Shown here: piece by piece, positions 19,495-31,304 of the stretch
Layout: each line of letters begins with the position of its first letter
Numbering within the stretch: position 1 is the stretch's first letter
DNA from: CAVWXT01 sp963759115
GTDB taxonomy: Bacteria; Planctomycetota; Planctomycetia; Pirellulales; Thermoguttaceae
Assembly: GCA_963759115.1 (NCBI GenBank)
Contig: CAVWXT010000006.1
Coordinates: 806,001 to 870,000, forward strand
DNA length: 64,000 nucleotides
Direction: 5' to 3'
Position numbers and translations under genes: made by a program
The notes under the pieces: generated by a model
Databases searched by the model: none
Seen by the model: only the letters and a program-made list of their open reading frames with translations
What the model was told of the DNA's origin: nothing

Positions 19495-20217
19495 TCATCC
19501 TCTCTTCAGCGGCGCCCCGCGGCGTTCGAGCTTCGTCTCTCCGATCTTGCGAGTCCCCGATTCGGCCCAGGCTTCTGCCTCGGCGGTCAAACGATTCAGC
19601 AGCCGCTCGATCTTCTGGCGGAAGTGTTCGAGTCCTTCCCGGTCCAAGTTCGGCGGCACGAAGATCTCGCCGCTGGGAATGGCGCGGGCGCGGGAATGGG
19701 GCCGCGGGATGGCGAACTGGTCCCAGGCGCGGCGGACCCGCCAGGGACGATCGTAGCCGTAGCCCATCACCACCAGCGGCAGCCCCAGTTTCGACGCCAG
19801 GTAGACGCAGCCTGGGGCCAGTTGCCGGCGCGGGCCGCGGGGGCCATCGGGCGTGATCGTCAGGTGCATGCTCCGGCTTTTGGCCAGCAGCTCGCGGATC
19901 GCCCCCACGCCGCCGCGATTGGTCGAACCCCGTACGAACTCGAAGCCCAAGTGATGCGCCGCGTGGGAGAGGATCTCCGCGTCGCGGTGCCGGCTCAAGA
20001 GCATCGCCAGGTTGCAGTGCCCGCGGAGATAGAGCGGGAAGAGAATGTACTCGTGCCAGAAGATGTAGATCTTCTGCCCGCGGCACTCGGAAAAGATCGG
20101 ATCGACCGCCCGGTCGTAGTAGGCCACTTTGTAGTCGAGCGTGCCCATCCACCGTCGCACGGCCGCTGAGCCCAACAGACCGGCGAGTTTGTTCAAGAAA
20201 GGGCTGGTGATTTTCAC
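19495..20217 (-). CDS. Lysophospholipid acyltransferase-like protein (DUF374)
   Basis: The 240-residue protein fits the LPLAT/DUF374 family, which transfers acyl groups to lipid acceptors at the inner membrane. It contains IYIFWHEYILFPLYL (the histidine of the acyltransferase box) and LTITPDGPRGPRRQLAPG, the family hallmark, followed by KLGLPLVVMGYGYDRPWRVRRAWDQFAIP. An N-terminal amphipathic segment starts at KITSPFLNKLAG. The GTG at 20217 is used as start; an ATG 18 codons further up would lie within the toxin gene. It overlaps the preceding toxin gene by 4 bases. Confidence 0.8.
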   Translation of the reverse strand: MKITSPFLNKLAGLLGSAAVRRWMGTLDYKVAYYDRAVDPIFSECRGQKIYIFWHEYILFPLYLRGHCNLAMLLSRHRDAEILSHAAHHLGFEFVRGSTNRGGVGAIRELLAKSRSMHLTITPDGPRGPRRQLAPGCVYLASKLGLPLVVMGYGYDRPWRVRRAWDQFAIPRPHSRARAIPSGEIFVPPNLDREGLEHFRQKIERLLNRLTAEAEAWAESGTRKIGETKLERRGAPLKRG

Positions 20218-20561
20218 GGGTGCGGCGTGATGGCAATGAGTGTGATCTGCTGCTTCCCCGGACCGTAACACCAGAACACGCGATACGCACCCGGCGTGCG
20301 GTGCTGCGCGTATGCTTCAAGGACCTTCTGCTGCGGATCGTAAGGGTGCGGCAGGGAATGGTACTGGTGAGTTTGCAGGCCGGGGTGTTTGGGGTCCGCG
20401 GCCAGCAACGTCAGGGTCTTGTGGACCTGCCGGAACAGTCCTTCCTCTCGGGACGACTTTCCCTTTCCCTTCCGCAGACGAGAGGCAAGACTAGCCTCGG
20501 CCTTGGCCTTCAACTTGTCGTAGGCGGCTTTCGCCTCGGCCGTCCAAATCAGTGTGAACAT
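20214..20561 (-). CDS. RelE-like toxin of a second toxin-antitoxin pair
   Basis: The 115-residue protein begins FTLIWTAEAKAAYDKLKAKAE and ends with the strand-rich part VLEAYAQHRTPGAYRVFWCYGPGKQQITLIAITPHP, the arrangement of RelE-type toxins. The GAYRVFW segment corresponds to the conserved YRV/I strand. It starts within the stop codon of the upstream antitoxin (TGATG), so it is translationally coupled. The target is not deducible. Intact. Confidence 0.75.
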   Translation of the reverse strand: MFTLIWTAEAKAAYDKLKAKAEASLASRLRKGKGKSSREEGLFRQVHKTLTLLAADPKHPGLQTHQYHSLPHPYDPQQKVLEAYAQHRTPGAYRVFWCYGPGKQQITLIAITPHP

Positions 20562-20830
20562 CAGTCGTCAATTTGCCTGGCCAACTTCTTGTCGGACTGC
20601 AAATCGGGCGGGGGATCGGCGGTCTTGCCGGCCTTGGCCTGGGCCAAACCCCGGAGGACCGACGCCTTCGCCTTGGGATTCTGGTGCAGCCAGACTTCAC
20701 GTTGGGGGATGACCTGAGCCAACGTGACCCGCACTTCGGTCGCATCCACGTCTTCGACGATGACGGTCTGGTTGGCAAACCGGCTTCCCAGGCTGACGCG
20801 TCCTTTGCCGTCGGCAGTCTTGGTGGTCAT
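20561..20830 (-). CDS. Antitoxin of the second toxin-antitoxin pair
   Basis: The 89-residue product begins MTTKTADGKGRVSLGSRFANQTVIVEDV, a short beta-rich start as in SpoVT/AbrB-like DNA-binding folds. It ends with a charged, Ala/Lys-rich tail that could occupy the toxin. It directly precedes and overlaps the toxin gene by one base. The ATG at 20830 has a GAGGAG site 8 bases upstream, which decides the start against a codon 10 residues earlier. The family assignment is by context and weak similarity. Confidence 0.65.
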   Translation of the reverse strand: MTTKTADGKGRVSLGSRFANQTVIVEDVDATEVRVTLAQVIPQREVWLHQNPKAKASVLRGLAQAKAGKTADPPPDLQSDKKLARQIDD

Positions 20831-20893
20831 AGGCGGTACTCCTCTGTCGCTCTGCCTCAAGTGTACCGCATGGTGGGAAAGTGGGCAAGTGGT

Positions 20894-21742
20894 CTATTCC
20901 CACTCGCCCTGAAACACTTCCACCGCGTCGCCGGTCATATAGACGTGGTTGTCGGCCGCCCAATCGAGTTCCAGATCGCCGCCCGGCAAGTGGGCGAGAA
21001 TCCGGCGCTGGGTGCGGCCGGTCAAAGCACTGGCGACACACACCGCGCAGGCGCCCGTGCCGCAGGCCAGGGTCTCACCGGAGCCGCGTTCCCACACCCG
21101 CATCCGCACTTCATGGGGCCCAAGCACCTCGACGAACTCGGCGTTGACTCGATTGGGAAAATGGCGATCGGTCTCCACCCGCGGTCCGACCGAAAGCACC
21201 CAGTCATCGGCCAATTGGTCGACGAACGTCGCGCAGTGCGGATTGCCCATCGACACGCAGGTGACCGGGAATCGCCGGTCGCCGAGGTCCAGTTCGACAT
21301 TGGCCACCGGGCTGTCGGCAAAGGCCGGATTGCCGGGCAGCGTGGTGGGAATGCGCGGCGGATCGAGGACGGGCTCGCCCATGTCGACCCGCACGCGGCG
21401 AACCAGGCCGTCCACCACGATCAAATCCAGCGTGAGAACGCCGTTGCCCGTCTCGATTCGCAACGTCTTGTTGCGGCACAGTCCGTGGTCGTAAACGTAC
21501 TTGGCCACGCAGCGAATGCCGTTGCCGCACATCTCCGATTCGGAGCCGTCGGCGTTGAACATCTTCATGCGGGCGTCGGCCACCGTGCTGGGGCAGATCA
21601 GGATCAGGCCGTCGCCGCCGATGCCGAAATGCCGGTCGGCGACCCGCCGGGCGAGCGTGGCGGGATCGCCGGGCAGGGGCTCGTCGAAGCAGTTGACGTA
21701 CACGTAATCGTTGCCCGCTCCCTGCATCTTCGTGAATCGCAT
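20894..21742 (-). CDS. dapF: Diaminopimelate epimerase
   Basis: DapF converts LL- to meso-diaminopimelate for lysine and peptidoglycan synthesis, without a cofactor, using two cysteines. Both are visible: MCGNGIRC near residue 75 and ACGTGAC near residue 223. The N-terminus MRFTKMQGAGNDYVYVN and the RVWERGSGETLACGTG box are also diagnostic. At 282 residues it is of usual length and intact. It is in the same orientation as the small protein and the AsmA-like gene upstream. Confidence 0.97.
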   Translation of the reverse strand: MRFTKMQGAGNDYVYVNCFDEPLPGDPATLARRVADRHFGIGGDGLILICPSTVADARMKMFNADGSESEMCGNGIRCVAKYVYDHGLCRNKTLRIETGNGVLTLDLIVVDGLVRRVRVDMGEPVLDPPRIPTTLPGNPAFADSPVANVELDLGDRRFPVTCVSMGNPHCATFVDQLADDWVLSVGPRVETDRHFPNRVNAEFVEVLGPHEVRMRVWERGSGETLACGTGACAVCVASALTGRTQRRILAHLPGGDLELDWAADNHVYMTGDAVEVFQGEWE

Positions 21743-21760
21743 CGTTGCTCGCTCCTCGCT

Positions 21761-22078
21761 TCAGCCCGTCAAGTCGAGCAGGTTCCCGCTTTGCTGCAAG
21801 GGGTCTCTGCTCTGCCGCGCGTCGGGCATCGCCGGTTGCCGCTGGTCCTCCGGCAGATCTTCCCACGCTCGGCGGCCGTCGGCGTCGCGTTCGGCGGTCT
21901 CGTGGTTCTCGCCGTCGGGTTCGCCCACGCCGGCCGCGGCGGCGGCCTCCTGTTCATGGTACACCTGACGCCGCTCTGCGCCGACCTCTTGTTGAGCGCG
22001 TTCTACCGCCGGCCCCTTCGTTTGGGGCAATGGCGATCCAGCCGCGCTGGCGGCAATTCCCAAAGGACCGATGCTCAT
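21761..22078 (-). CDS. Small conserved hydrophilic protein
   Basis: The 105-residue protein is Ala-, Gln- and Glu-rich with no membrane segment. It begins MSIGPLGIAASAAGSPLPQ and ends SGNLLDLTG, with an acidic centre (GENHETAERDADGRR). I recall proteins with this start and end in several planctomycete genomes, but know no function. It lies 19 bases before dapF and 6 bases after the AsmA-like gene, so it is probably in one transcript with them. Confidence 0.6.
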   Translation of the reverse strand: MSIGPLGIAASAAGSPLPQTKGPAVERAQQEVGAERRQVYHEQEAAAAAGVGEPDGENHETAERDADGRRAWEDLPEDQRQPAMPDARQSRDPLQQSGNLLDLTG

Positions 22079-22083
22079 TTCCT

Positions 22084-25000
22084 TTATCTCCGACTTGGCG
22101 GTTCACCCCGCAACTGCTGCAACGTTTGATTGACGCCCGGCAACACCTCCTTGCTGACGTCGGGCTTTTGCAAGGGGCCGTCAATGTGGACGGCCACGAG
22201 TTGCTGGCCGGCGCCCCGGGAGAACCAGTCCCACAGGGGCACTTTCAACTCGCCAGGACCCACGGTGGGGGTGAGTTTCAGGTGAATCTGCGATTGGAAG
22301 TCCATGTCGCCGTCGCCGTGCAGGCTGATCGCGTCCCCCTTGAACTCGATGGGGTCGAAGTAAATGTGTTCTCCCTCGATGCGGTAGCCGACGTCGGCCG
22401 CACTGAACGCGCGCTGACTCGGCAGTTTGAGATTGAGAACACTCAGGATCGAGACCATCACCGGAAGTTCGTAGACGTCGGCGTCGGTGAGGTGAATGTT
22501 GCCGCCGCCGGACAGCGTGTTGCGGGAGCGGCCGCTGCCGGAGAGAGCGGCCGTGGCAGAAATCTTTCCGCGGAGGTTTTGCCGCCCGGCGCCCAGGTCT
22601 TGAGCGCAGCGGGCAAGATCGGCGCCGATCAGCGTGGCATCGACGGCATAGCCGGGCTCGTAGCCCGGCGCGATCCAGCCTTTGCCGAGGACCTTGCCGC
22701 CGAAGAGGTTGGCGGTGATCGGTCGCGGGGGACGCCGCGGCCCGCTGAGCGCGCCGGCCGCGGCGCCGTGGTCCTGCTCGTCGACCAGCGAACCGAACAG
22801 CATCCGGCCGTCGTCGATCCAGATCGGTCCCAAGACGTCGCTGAAGTGACAGTCTTTGTAGGCCAACGAATTGAGGGCCAGCTCTCCGCGGGAGGAGAAT
22901 TGCCGCCCGTCGCAGCCGCCCGTCAACGCCACTTCGCCGTGGATGTTTTCCAGGGGCAGGCCACCGCAGCGAATTCTCGCCTGCGTCGAGCCCAGCCGCA
23001 GGTTCCAGCGCGATTGCAGCGGCTCGCCCAGCGGGCCGTTGCGCTCCAACTGGAAGGCGCCGGATAGATTGATCGCGCCCTCAGGATTGAGTTCCAGGAC
23101 GACTTTCTTCAGCCGCTCCGGCAGGGCATTGACCAGATCGCGGTCGGCGTTGATCTTTTCGGCCCGCAGGTCGTCGAAGTGCAGACACCAGCGCCCGTCG
23201 GGCGAGAAATCGCACGAACCTTTTGCGGCGACATTGACCGTCCCGTGCCAGGCCCTGAAGTAATCGCCGCTCTTGGTGCCCTCGAAGCGGACGTGCCCGT
23301 CGTGATACGCCAGCGCGCCTGGAGCCGATCGAGGCGATAGGGAAAATACATCGGCTCGATCGACGCACTATCGCGCTGCGGCTCCGCCCGCACGTCCACG
23401 TGGAATTCCTTTTTCTCCACCAGGTAGCGAATCTCGGTCGTCAGGTCGACTACTCCGCGCGGCCGCATGCCGTACCAGACCTGCTGAATATTGGGGCTGA
23501 GCGCGTCGCTGAGATCCTTTTCCAGCGGCACGTCCTTGGCCGCGAAGTTCAATTGCAGCTCGTTGCCTTGCAGCCCCGGCGTCAAGTAGCCCGCGCCCGT
23601 GACGCTGGCCGCGTTGTTGTTCCCCTTCAGGTTGCGGAACGTCCAGGCGCCGTCGAGCATCTCCAGCGTGCCGCTGACGTTCGTCAGCGGGTACGAAAAC
23701 CTGTCGTAGCGGATCGAACAGCGGTTCGCCTCGACGTGCAGGTGCTCGTGCAACCGCTCGTCCGGCTTTTCGCGCCATAGTTTCTGATAGAAGCTGATCG
23801 CGCCGCCGGGATGGAGCGAGCGGACCACTTCTTGGGGCTTTTCAGGCAGCGCGCGGATGAGCCGCTCGTCCAACGGGATGTCCTGCCCCTCGACCTCGAA
23901 CACCCCGGTCGGCGCGTTGACGGGGTTGGCCACCTTGGCCGTCAAACGCAGCGGCTGGCTTCCGCTATACGCCGTCAGGTTCAGCGTTAAGAGATCGCCC
24001 GTCAGTTCCACGGTTCCCTGCCCGTGCTCCACGCGGTACGGGAACTTGTAGTGCTCGAATGAGACGTTCTGGCATCGCACGGCCACCTGCTCCGGCCGCC
24101 AGGCCCGACCGTCGTAGGAAAGCCGTGCGTCGGCATCCACCACTCCGGCGGGCCAATATTTTTTCCACTGTTCCTGCAAGAGGGGCGGCAGGACGTCGAA
24201 GAGCGAGCGGTCCAAATCCAACTGGCGGACCTCGGCCGCGAGCAACAGCGGACTGGCCGGCTCGAAACCCGCTTGCTGGCACGACGGGATTCGCAACGTG
24301 GCCTGGCCGCTGCGAGCCGTGAGATCGCTGATCGCCCATCCGGAGTCGTTGACGCGTATGGCGGCGCGGATGTCGGTCAGCCCGTGAGGCAATCGCGGGT
24401 CGTCCAGTCGCGCCGGACCCAGGCGAGCGGCAACGTCGTACTTCAACGGCGCCGCGGCGGCCGGGTCGTAACGGATGTCAAACTGCACGCTCCCTTGCCC
24501 GCGCAGATTGCACGCGCTCCCCAACGCCGAGAGCTTGCTCCCCAGCGGGTCGGGCAAGGAGTCGCGCAGCTCGGGCGATATCTCCAACGTTTCGACGTGT
24601 CCGCGAATCGAACAGGCGGGCGTCAGCAGATCGACCAGCCCGTCGAACTCCAAGCCGCGGAAGCCGTCGCCCGCCAGCATCCCTTTCAGCCGCCGCATGC
24701 CGGGCGTCGAGCCGGCCTCCGCGGCAGGCTCGGGAGCCATCACGAAACTCACGTCGCGCAGGACAAACGTGCTGGCCGGCGTTTTCAACGGTTCGAAGAT
24801 CTCGACCGTGCCGTTTTCGACGTCGCACTGGGGCGGATGATCGCCGAAATGGGGCGGCGGCAACAGCTTCCCGGCGCTCCACGTGCCGTCCGGACGGCGC
24901 GTCATCCGTAAGGTGGGCCGACGGAACGTCACCCGCCGCACCAGCGGATCGCCGCCAAGGAGGTCCTTCCAATCGGTGGAGCACTCGAAGAACGCCTCCT

Positions 25001-25268
25001 CGACGTGCAGCAGTTCCGCGCGCGGCCCTTCGGCGCCCGGCTCGACGATCGAGAGGCCGTAGATCCTGATCCCTTTTCCTTCCACCAATTGGGCGGAGCG
25101 AATGCTGGGCCTCAAGCCGGGGTAGTGCTGGGCGAGCCGGGCCTCGAGCCGGCGGCGGACCTCCACATCGACCTGGCGGTAATAATGGAAGGCCGCCGCG
25201 GCGCCGGCGACGACCGCGAGCGCTGCCGCCCACTTGAAGGCGAACCAACAGCAATTGATGGCGCGCAC
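22084..25268 (-). CDS. AsmA-like giant envelope protein, one frameshift
   Basis: Two frames (25268 to about 23310, then to 22084) join into about 1,060 residues. A single N-terminal membrane helix (FKWAAALAVVAGAAAAFHYY) is followed by long beta-strand repeats of AsmA/TamB type, with sections such as GTVELTGDLLTLNLTAYSGSQP and GKISATAALSGSGRS, and the C-terminal AsmA-like part GDAISLHGDGDMDFQS. Proteins of this kind span the periplasm and are linked to lipid transport or outer-membrane assembly. The start is a GTG. One base seems missing near 23310, where LDRLQ should continue as GALAYHDGHVRFEG. Confidence 0.75.
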
Positions 25269-25349
25269 CAGAATGGGAGAAACCCTCCGTGATTTCTGCG
25301 GGATTCTGCGATCTGCTCTTGCGAAGCGACAAGCGGCAGATCGCCGCGA

Positions 25350-26650
25350 TCAACGTTCGTCCCGGCGAATCCCTAATTTCCAGTCCCTGGTCGCAATTTC
25401 TCCGGCCGCCAATGCCAGCAGTGCCAGCATCGCCGGCTCGCGGTAACGAATGGAACTGACAAACACCAGGTGCAACACGCTGAAGTACACCGCCGGGAGC
25501 CAGCACAAGAGGTACGGCCAGCCCCGGCCGAGTGTTCTCCAGGCGCCGATTATCGCAAAAATCAGCAACGGGGTATACGTGAAAAGTACGGCCAGCCGGA
25601 TGGGCCAACTCGACAATCGCGGCTCGTTCGGCCAGATGTTCCACATCCGTAGAAACTTGACCCCCGCCAATTGCAGTGCCCGGCCGGGGTTCGCCCGCGC
25701 CCAGGCCATCGCTTCGGCCCGCAAACGGCGGTCGAGGCGCACTTCGAGCGACTCGCCGGAGCTGCCCTCGGACGGCGGATGTTGGGCCTCCTCGGCCACG
25801 AAACGCGGCACAAAGTCCATGTTGCTGGCCCCGTTGGCCTCGGGATTCAGGCCGTCGTACAGGCTCGCGCCTACCTGTAGGGTGGTTGGTACGAAGTGCC
25901 CCGTTACTTCGGCGTTCCGAATCCACCAGGGCAGCATGGCCGCGATCAGGCCAAGGATCATGCAGGTTGCGATCCCCCAATAACGATTCGCGATGACGCG
26001 GGACTGCGCGGCCGCAGCCTCTCGTTTGCCCACGAACAGGCCCACGGCTAGGGCAAACGGGGTGAAAAGCAGCCAACTGGGCCGCATTAGCGTGGCTGCC
26101 CCAGCCGCCAGCCCTCCGCAAAATGCCAGAACACTCCTTCTTTCCCATGCTTCCGAATTCCAGGCCATCGTCCAAAGGGCCAATTGCAGTAACATCAGCG
26201 GGCAGAACGGGGCCTCGCTCAAGATCAGCGCGCTAGCGCGATGGCGCCGGGGTAGAAGGTCGCCAGGATCGCTGCGAGCAGCGCCGCACGATCGTCGAAT
26301 AGCAGCCGCGTGAGCCACCAAACGCCCAGGACGGCCAGCGTACACAGCAGTGCGGCCTCTGCCCGGGCCAGCAGGATCGCGTTGCGCCCGTCGCCGGCCA
26401 ACCACAAGATGGGCGCGAGGAGCACCGGATAGCCGGGGGTGCGGAACACTTGGGCGCGTTCCGCCGTACACTCGTAGGGTTGCCCTCGAGCGATGGCCAG
26501 TCCGAGCTCCCAGTAGGTTACCGTGTCGCCCATGCCGAAGGGGCCATCCAGCCGCGACTGCCACGCCCAGCCGGCCGCCAAGCGGAGCACCAGGGCCAAC
26601 GCCAAGAGAACCAGAAGCTGCCGCCAAGAGCCACGTGTCATGGGGAGCAA
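25350..26650 (-). CDS. GT39-like membrane glycosyltransferase, one frameshift
   Basis: Two frames give one protein of about 433 residues. The N-terminal part has the first membrane helix (LLVLLALALVLRLAAGWAW) and an acidic loop with GDTVTYWELGLAIARGQPY, the position of the catalytic acid in ArnT/PMT-type enzymes. Then come FRTPGYPVLLAPILW and about seven further helices. These enzymes move sugar from a lipid carrier to proteins or lipids on the outer face of the membrane. The frame breaks near 26238, where FYPGAIAL should run into SALILSEAPF (one base short). Substrate unknown. Confidence 0.75.
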
Positions 26651-26655
26651 CCGCG

Positions 26656-27498
26656 CTAGCGCGCGGCTGATTTCGTTCGGTCGCGGCGGGGACGTTTGCG
26701 CCCGAAGAGACCGATGCGGTCTTTGTCGGGCTCGGCGTTGTAATCGGTCACCCTCAACGTGGTCCGGCGGACGAGTCGGCCGTCCTTGTCGACCTCCTTC
26801 GAACTGTGGCTGACCACGCCGCCCGGCACGTCGGGCGAAACAAAGGCCAGCGTCGTCACGGTGCCCTTGGCGTTCTGATGCACGGTCTTTACGTAGCTGC
26901 CGTTCCTCGTTCTACCCTGGATTTCGCCGGGCATGTTCAACGAGATCACCTCGACAATCGTCTTGCTGACGCTATTGCCCTCCGCGTCGCTGGTGACGCT
27001 CTCCCGCCTGAGAAGATACGGCGCCAGCGTCGTGGAGTAGTAGAGGCTGATCGCCGTCTTGCCGTTGGGGCCGGCCGCCTCCAATTGCTGCACCTTGCAG
27101 GGGATCTTTTGATCTTCGATCGTCACCTGGCCGTCGACCGGCGCCTTGAACTTCAGATTCGGATTGGCCAACTCGCCGTGAAACCCCTGTTTGACCGTTT
27201 GCGGCTCGGCCTCGAATCGCTTTCCGGCCACTTCCATGCAGGTTTGGATTTCCAGCGTTACGCCCTCGTTGTCGACGTCCACCAGGGTAGTGGTGGCATC
27301 GGCGATGCTCGTGCTGACCACCTGGCCCTGCTCGTTGAGTGTTTCGATGACCACGCGAACCGTTTTCCAGGCCCCCGGATCGAACTGTCCCCAGGGGTGG
27401 AGCTTGGCGGTGATCCCAGCCTCCTGGGCGCTGACCGTCCCCGACACAGCCGCGGCGCCGAGGACGAGTGTCAGGATTCGGAGAGCCAAGCACGGCAT
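26656..27498 (-). CDS. Secreted protein of unknown function
   Basis: The 280-residue protein starts with a signal peptide (ILTLVLGAAAVSGTVSAQE) and continues as a strand-rich mature domain: KTVRVVIETLNEQGQVVS, VTLEIQTCMEVAGKRFE, SLYYSTTLAPYLLRRES. It ends with a basic tail of Arg and Lys. It is separated by only 5 bases from the GT39-like gene downstream, so the two are probably co-transcribed. No family recognised; intact. Confidence 0.75.
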   Translation of the reverse strand: MPCLALRILTLVLGAAAVSGTVSAQEAGITAKLHPWGQFDPGAWKTVRVVIETLNEQGQVVSTSIADATTTLVDVDNEGVTLEIQTCMEVAGKRFEAEPQTVKQGFHGELANPNLKFKAPVDGQVTIEDQKIPCKVQQLEAAGPNGKTAISLYYSTTLAPYLLRRESVTSDAEGNSVSKTIVEVISLNMPGEIQGRTRNGSYVKTVHQNAKGTVTTLAFVSPDVPGGVVSHSSKEVDKDGRLVRRTTLRVTDYNAEPDKDRIGLFGRKRPRRDRTKSAAR

Positions 27499-27685
27499 AC
27501 GTTCACTCCAACGAACTCGTTTGGGGCAACGGCACTGGCCTCGCCGCTATGACACACCTTGCCGCCGCACCCTGCGCGTTACGCTCAGACCCCAGCGCCG
27601 ATCGTGCCTCTCCCGTCAGGTCCTCGCCGCCATTATAGCCGATCCAGGCGGGACGATCAGCCTGCCACCCGCGGAAAAGTCGCGT

Positions 27686-28145
27686 TCATCGAGCTTTTAC
27701 CCCCCCGATCGGCTGTATCGCCTTCCGAAATTGCGCATTAGGCAGGCCGCGACGGGGGGACTGTTGGCGTCCGCGATCCCTTGGCGGGGACAACAAGAGG
27801 CCCTCGCCCACCCCGCCGGTGTTCAGCAGATAGCAGTTGATGCGGGCGTTGCTCGTCAGGATGTCGTAGAAGTCGATGCTGCCGTCCTCGGTGACAAAGA
27901 CGTTCTCCGGGAAGGTGTCTTTGCGGAGGCACGCATAGTAGGCCTCCAATTGGTCGCCCGGATTGAGGCAGTCGGTCTTGATGAACAGCCCGCCGGCCTC
28001 GAACCCGCGGAACTGGCCGTCCCGGTAGAGCGTGCCGCCGTCGTCCTGGATCAGCCAGGATCGTTCGCGGCCTTTGCGGGCCAGCACCTTGCAGGTCGTG
28101 CTGGTTTTGCCGTTGCCGCTCAAGGCGACGAAGAGCGAGTAAGCG
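27686..28145 (-). pseudogene. Internal fragment of a PEP carboxykinase-like P-loop protein
   Basis: Reading from 28145, about 115 residues resemble the nucleotide-binding core of phosphoenolpyruvate carboxykinase-like proteins: LFVALSGNGKTSTTCKVLARKG (P-loop), WLIQDDGGTLYRDGQF, FEAGGLFIKTDCLNPGDQLEAYYACLRK, PENVFVTEDGSIDFYD. Both ends are missing: it begins abruptly where aceA should finish and fades after NTGGVGEG near 27790. It is a remnant of a gene cut at both sides, either by a real deletion or by misassembly. It lacks its own start. Confidence 0.6.
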
Positions 28146-29382
28146 AACTCTGACCTGCCGAGACGATTTGCGTGACGGCGTCGAAGTAGCCCGCGCCCAC
28201 GAAGGCCTGGTGCTTCACGGCGCGATACCCGTGGTCGCGCTCCAATTCGAACTCGCGCTCCTGCAGCCGCGCGTAGGCCAACATGCCCTCGTCGCGGTAG
28301 GCGTGGGCCAGTTCGAACATGCTCATGTTCAGGGCATGAAAGCCGGCCAGCGTGACGAACTGGAACTTGTAGCCCATGCGGGCGAGGTTTCGCTGGAAGG
28401 CGGCGATCTGCTCGGGGCTCAGCGTCCGTTGCCAGTTGAACGAGGGCGAGCAGTTGTACGCCAGGGGCTTGTTCGGATACCGCACGTGGATCCCCTCGGC
28501 GAACTGCCGGGCCTCGTCCATGTCCGGCGTGGACGTTTCGCACCACACCAGGTCGGCATACGGGGCGTAGGCCAGCCCGCGGGCGATGGCCTGATCCATG
28601 CCCGGCCGCACTTCGTGGAACCCCTCCACCGTCCGCTGGCCGGTGAGAAATTCCCGATCGCGGGGATCAACGTCGCTGGTCAACAGCCTGGCCGCCAAGG
28701 CGTCGGTACGGGCAATAATCAGCGTGGGCACGTCCAGCACGTCCGCGGCCAGCCGGGCGGCAACCAGCTTGGCGATGGCCTCCTGGGTGGAGACCAACAC
28801 CTTGCCCCCCATGTGCCCGCATTTTTTGGACGACGAAAGCTGGTCTTCGAAGTGTACGGCGGCGGCCCCGGCCTCGATCAGGGCCTTCATCAACTCGAAC
28901 GCATTGAGCACGCCGCCGAATCCGGCCTCGGCGTCGGCCACGATGGGGGCATACCAATACAGCATTCCATCGCCGAGGGCCGCGTTATTGGCGATTTGGT
29001 CGGCCCGCTGCAAAGCGTTGTTGATCCGCCGCACCAGCGTCGGCACGCTGTCGACCGGGTAGAGGCTCTGATCGGGATACGTCTGCTGGGCGGTGTTCAT
29101 GTCGCCGGCCACTTGCCAGCCGCTGACGTAAATCGCCTTGAGCCCCGCCTGGACGATTTGCACCGCTTGGGCCCCCGTCTGCGCTCCCAGCGTGCGGATG
29201 TAGGGCTCGGTACGGAGCAGCTTCCACAGTCGCTCCGCCCCCAACTTGGCCAGCGTGTATTCGATCTTCACCGAGCCCCGCAAACTCGTCACGTGCTCGG
29301 CCGAATAGGGGCGCTCCACCTCGGCCCACCGCTTGTTGGTCTTCCACGATTGCGCCAACGCGAAGGCATCGTTATCCGGCAT
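28120..29382 (-). CDS. aceA: Isocitrate lyase, 3' end replaced
   Basis: Isocitrate lyase splits isocitrate into glyoxylate and succinate, the first step of the glyoxylate shunt. The 420-residue product has the catalytic signature KKCGHMGGKVLVST near residue 195, LVWCETSTPDMDEA and YNCSPSFNW. Family members end shortly after the YFDAVTQ...GQSS region with a further 10-15 residues; here the frame instead runs TRSSSP and stops where the PEP-carboxykinase-like fragment begins. The loss is small and the active site is complete. Malate synthase lies 48 bases upstream on the same strand, so both shunt enzymes form an operon. Confidence 0.93.
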   Translation of the reverse strand: MPDNDAFALAQSWKTNKRWAEVERPYSAEHVTSLRGSVKIEYTLAKLGAERLWKLLRTEPYIRTLGAQTGAQAVQIVQAGLKAIYVSGWQVAGDMNTAQQTYPDQSLYPVDSVPTLVRRINNALQRADQIANNAALGDGMLYWYAPIVADAEAGFGGVLNAFELMKALIEAGAAAVHFEDQLSSSKKCGHMGGKVLVSTQEAIAKLVAARLAADVLDVPTLIIARTDALAARLLTSDVDPRDREFLTGQRTVEGFHEVRPGMDQAIARGLAYAPYADLVWCETSTPDMDEARQFAEGIHVRYPNKPLAYNCSPSFNWQRTLSPEQIAAFQRNLARMGYKFQFVTLAGFHALNMSMFELAHAYRDEGMLAYARLQEREFELERDHGYRAVKHQAFVGAGYFDAVTQIVSAGQSSLTRSSSP

Positions 29383-29430
29383 AAACGCGCTCCCCGGAGC
29401 CGTGAAGACGCCGTCCCGGCCGTTCGCGGC

Positions 29431-31031
<1,601 letters not shown>

Positions 31032-31232
31032 GACATCGTCCTTCGTGACGTTGGTGTTCGGGGGGGCATCGCAACACTGGAATTGTCTGGAGCGGTCGCA
31101 GCGAAGTCAACGGGCAAATTGGCGCACCCGCACAAATTCCCTGGCCGTGTCATCCAGGAAGTATGCGGCGGGAATATCAGTGCAACGCTGCTACACCTGC
31201 ACTTGCCTAATTGTCCAGGGATGAGAAGAGCA

Positions 31233-31261
31233 TTGACAACTCTGTTCAACCGCGCTACTAT
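31233..31261 (+). promoter_or_regulatory. Sigma70-type promoter of the thiolase operon
   Basis: TTGACA (31233-31238), 17 bases, TACTAT (31256-31261). Transcription would start near 31268, about 37 bases before the thiolase ATG. A perfect -35, a good -10 and ideal spacing make this one of the best promoter matches in the window. Confidence 0.65.
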
Positions 31262-31304
31262 TTCTTCGCGTTGGCGGTGTTGTGCGATCGCAGAGGATCC
31301 AGCG

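Noticed and set aside
24478..26175. 565-codon minus-strand frame overlapping the AsmA-like and GT39-like genes
   Set aside because: It is an alternative frame of both genes; no motif is seen and both other frames match families.
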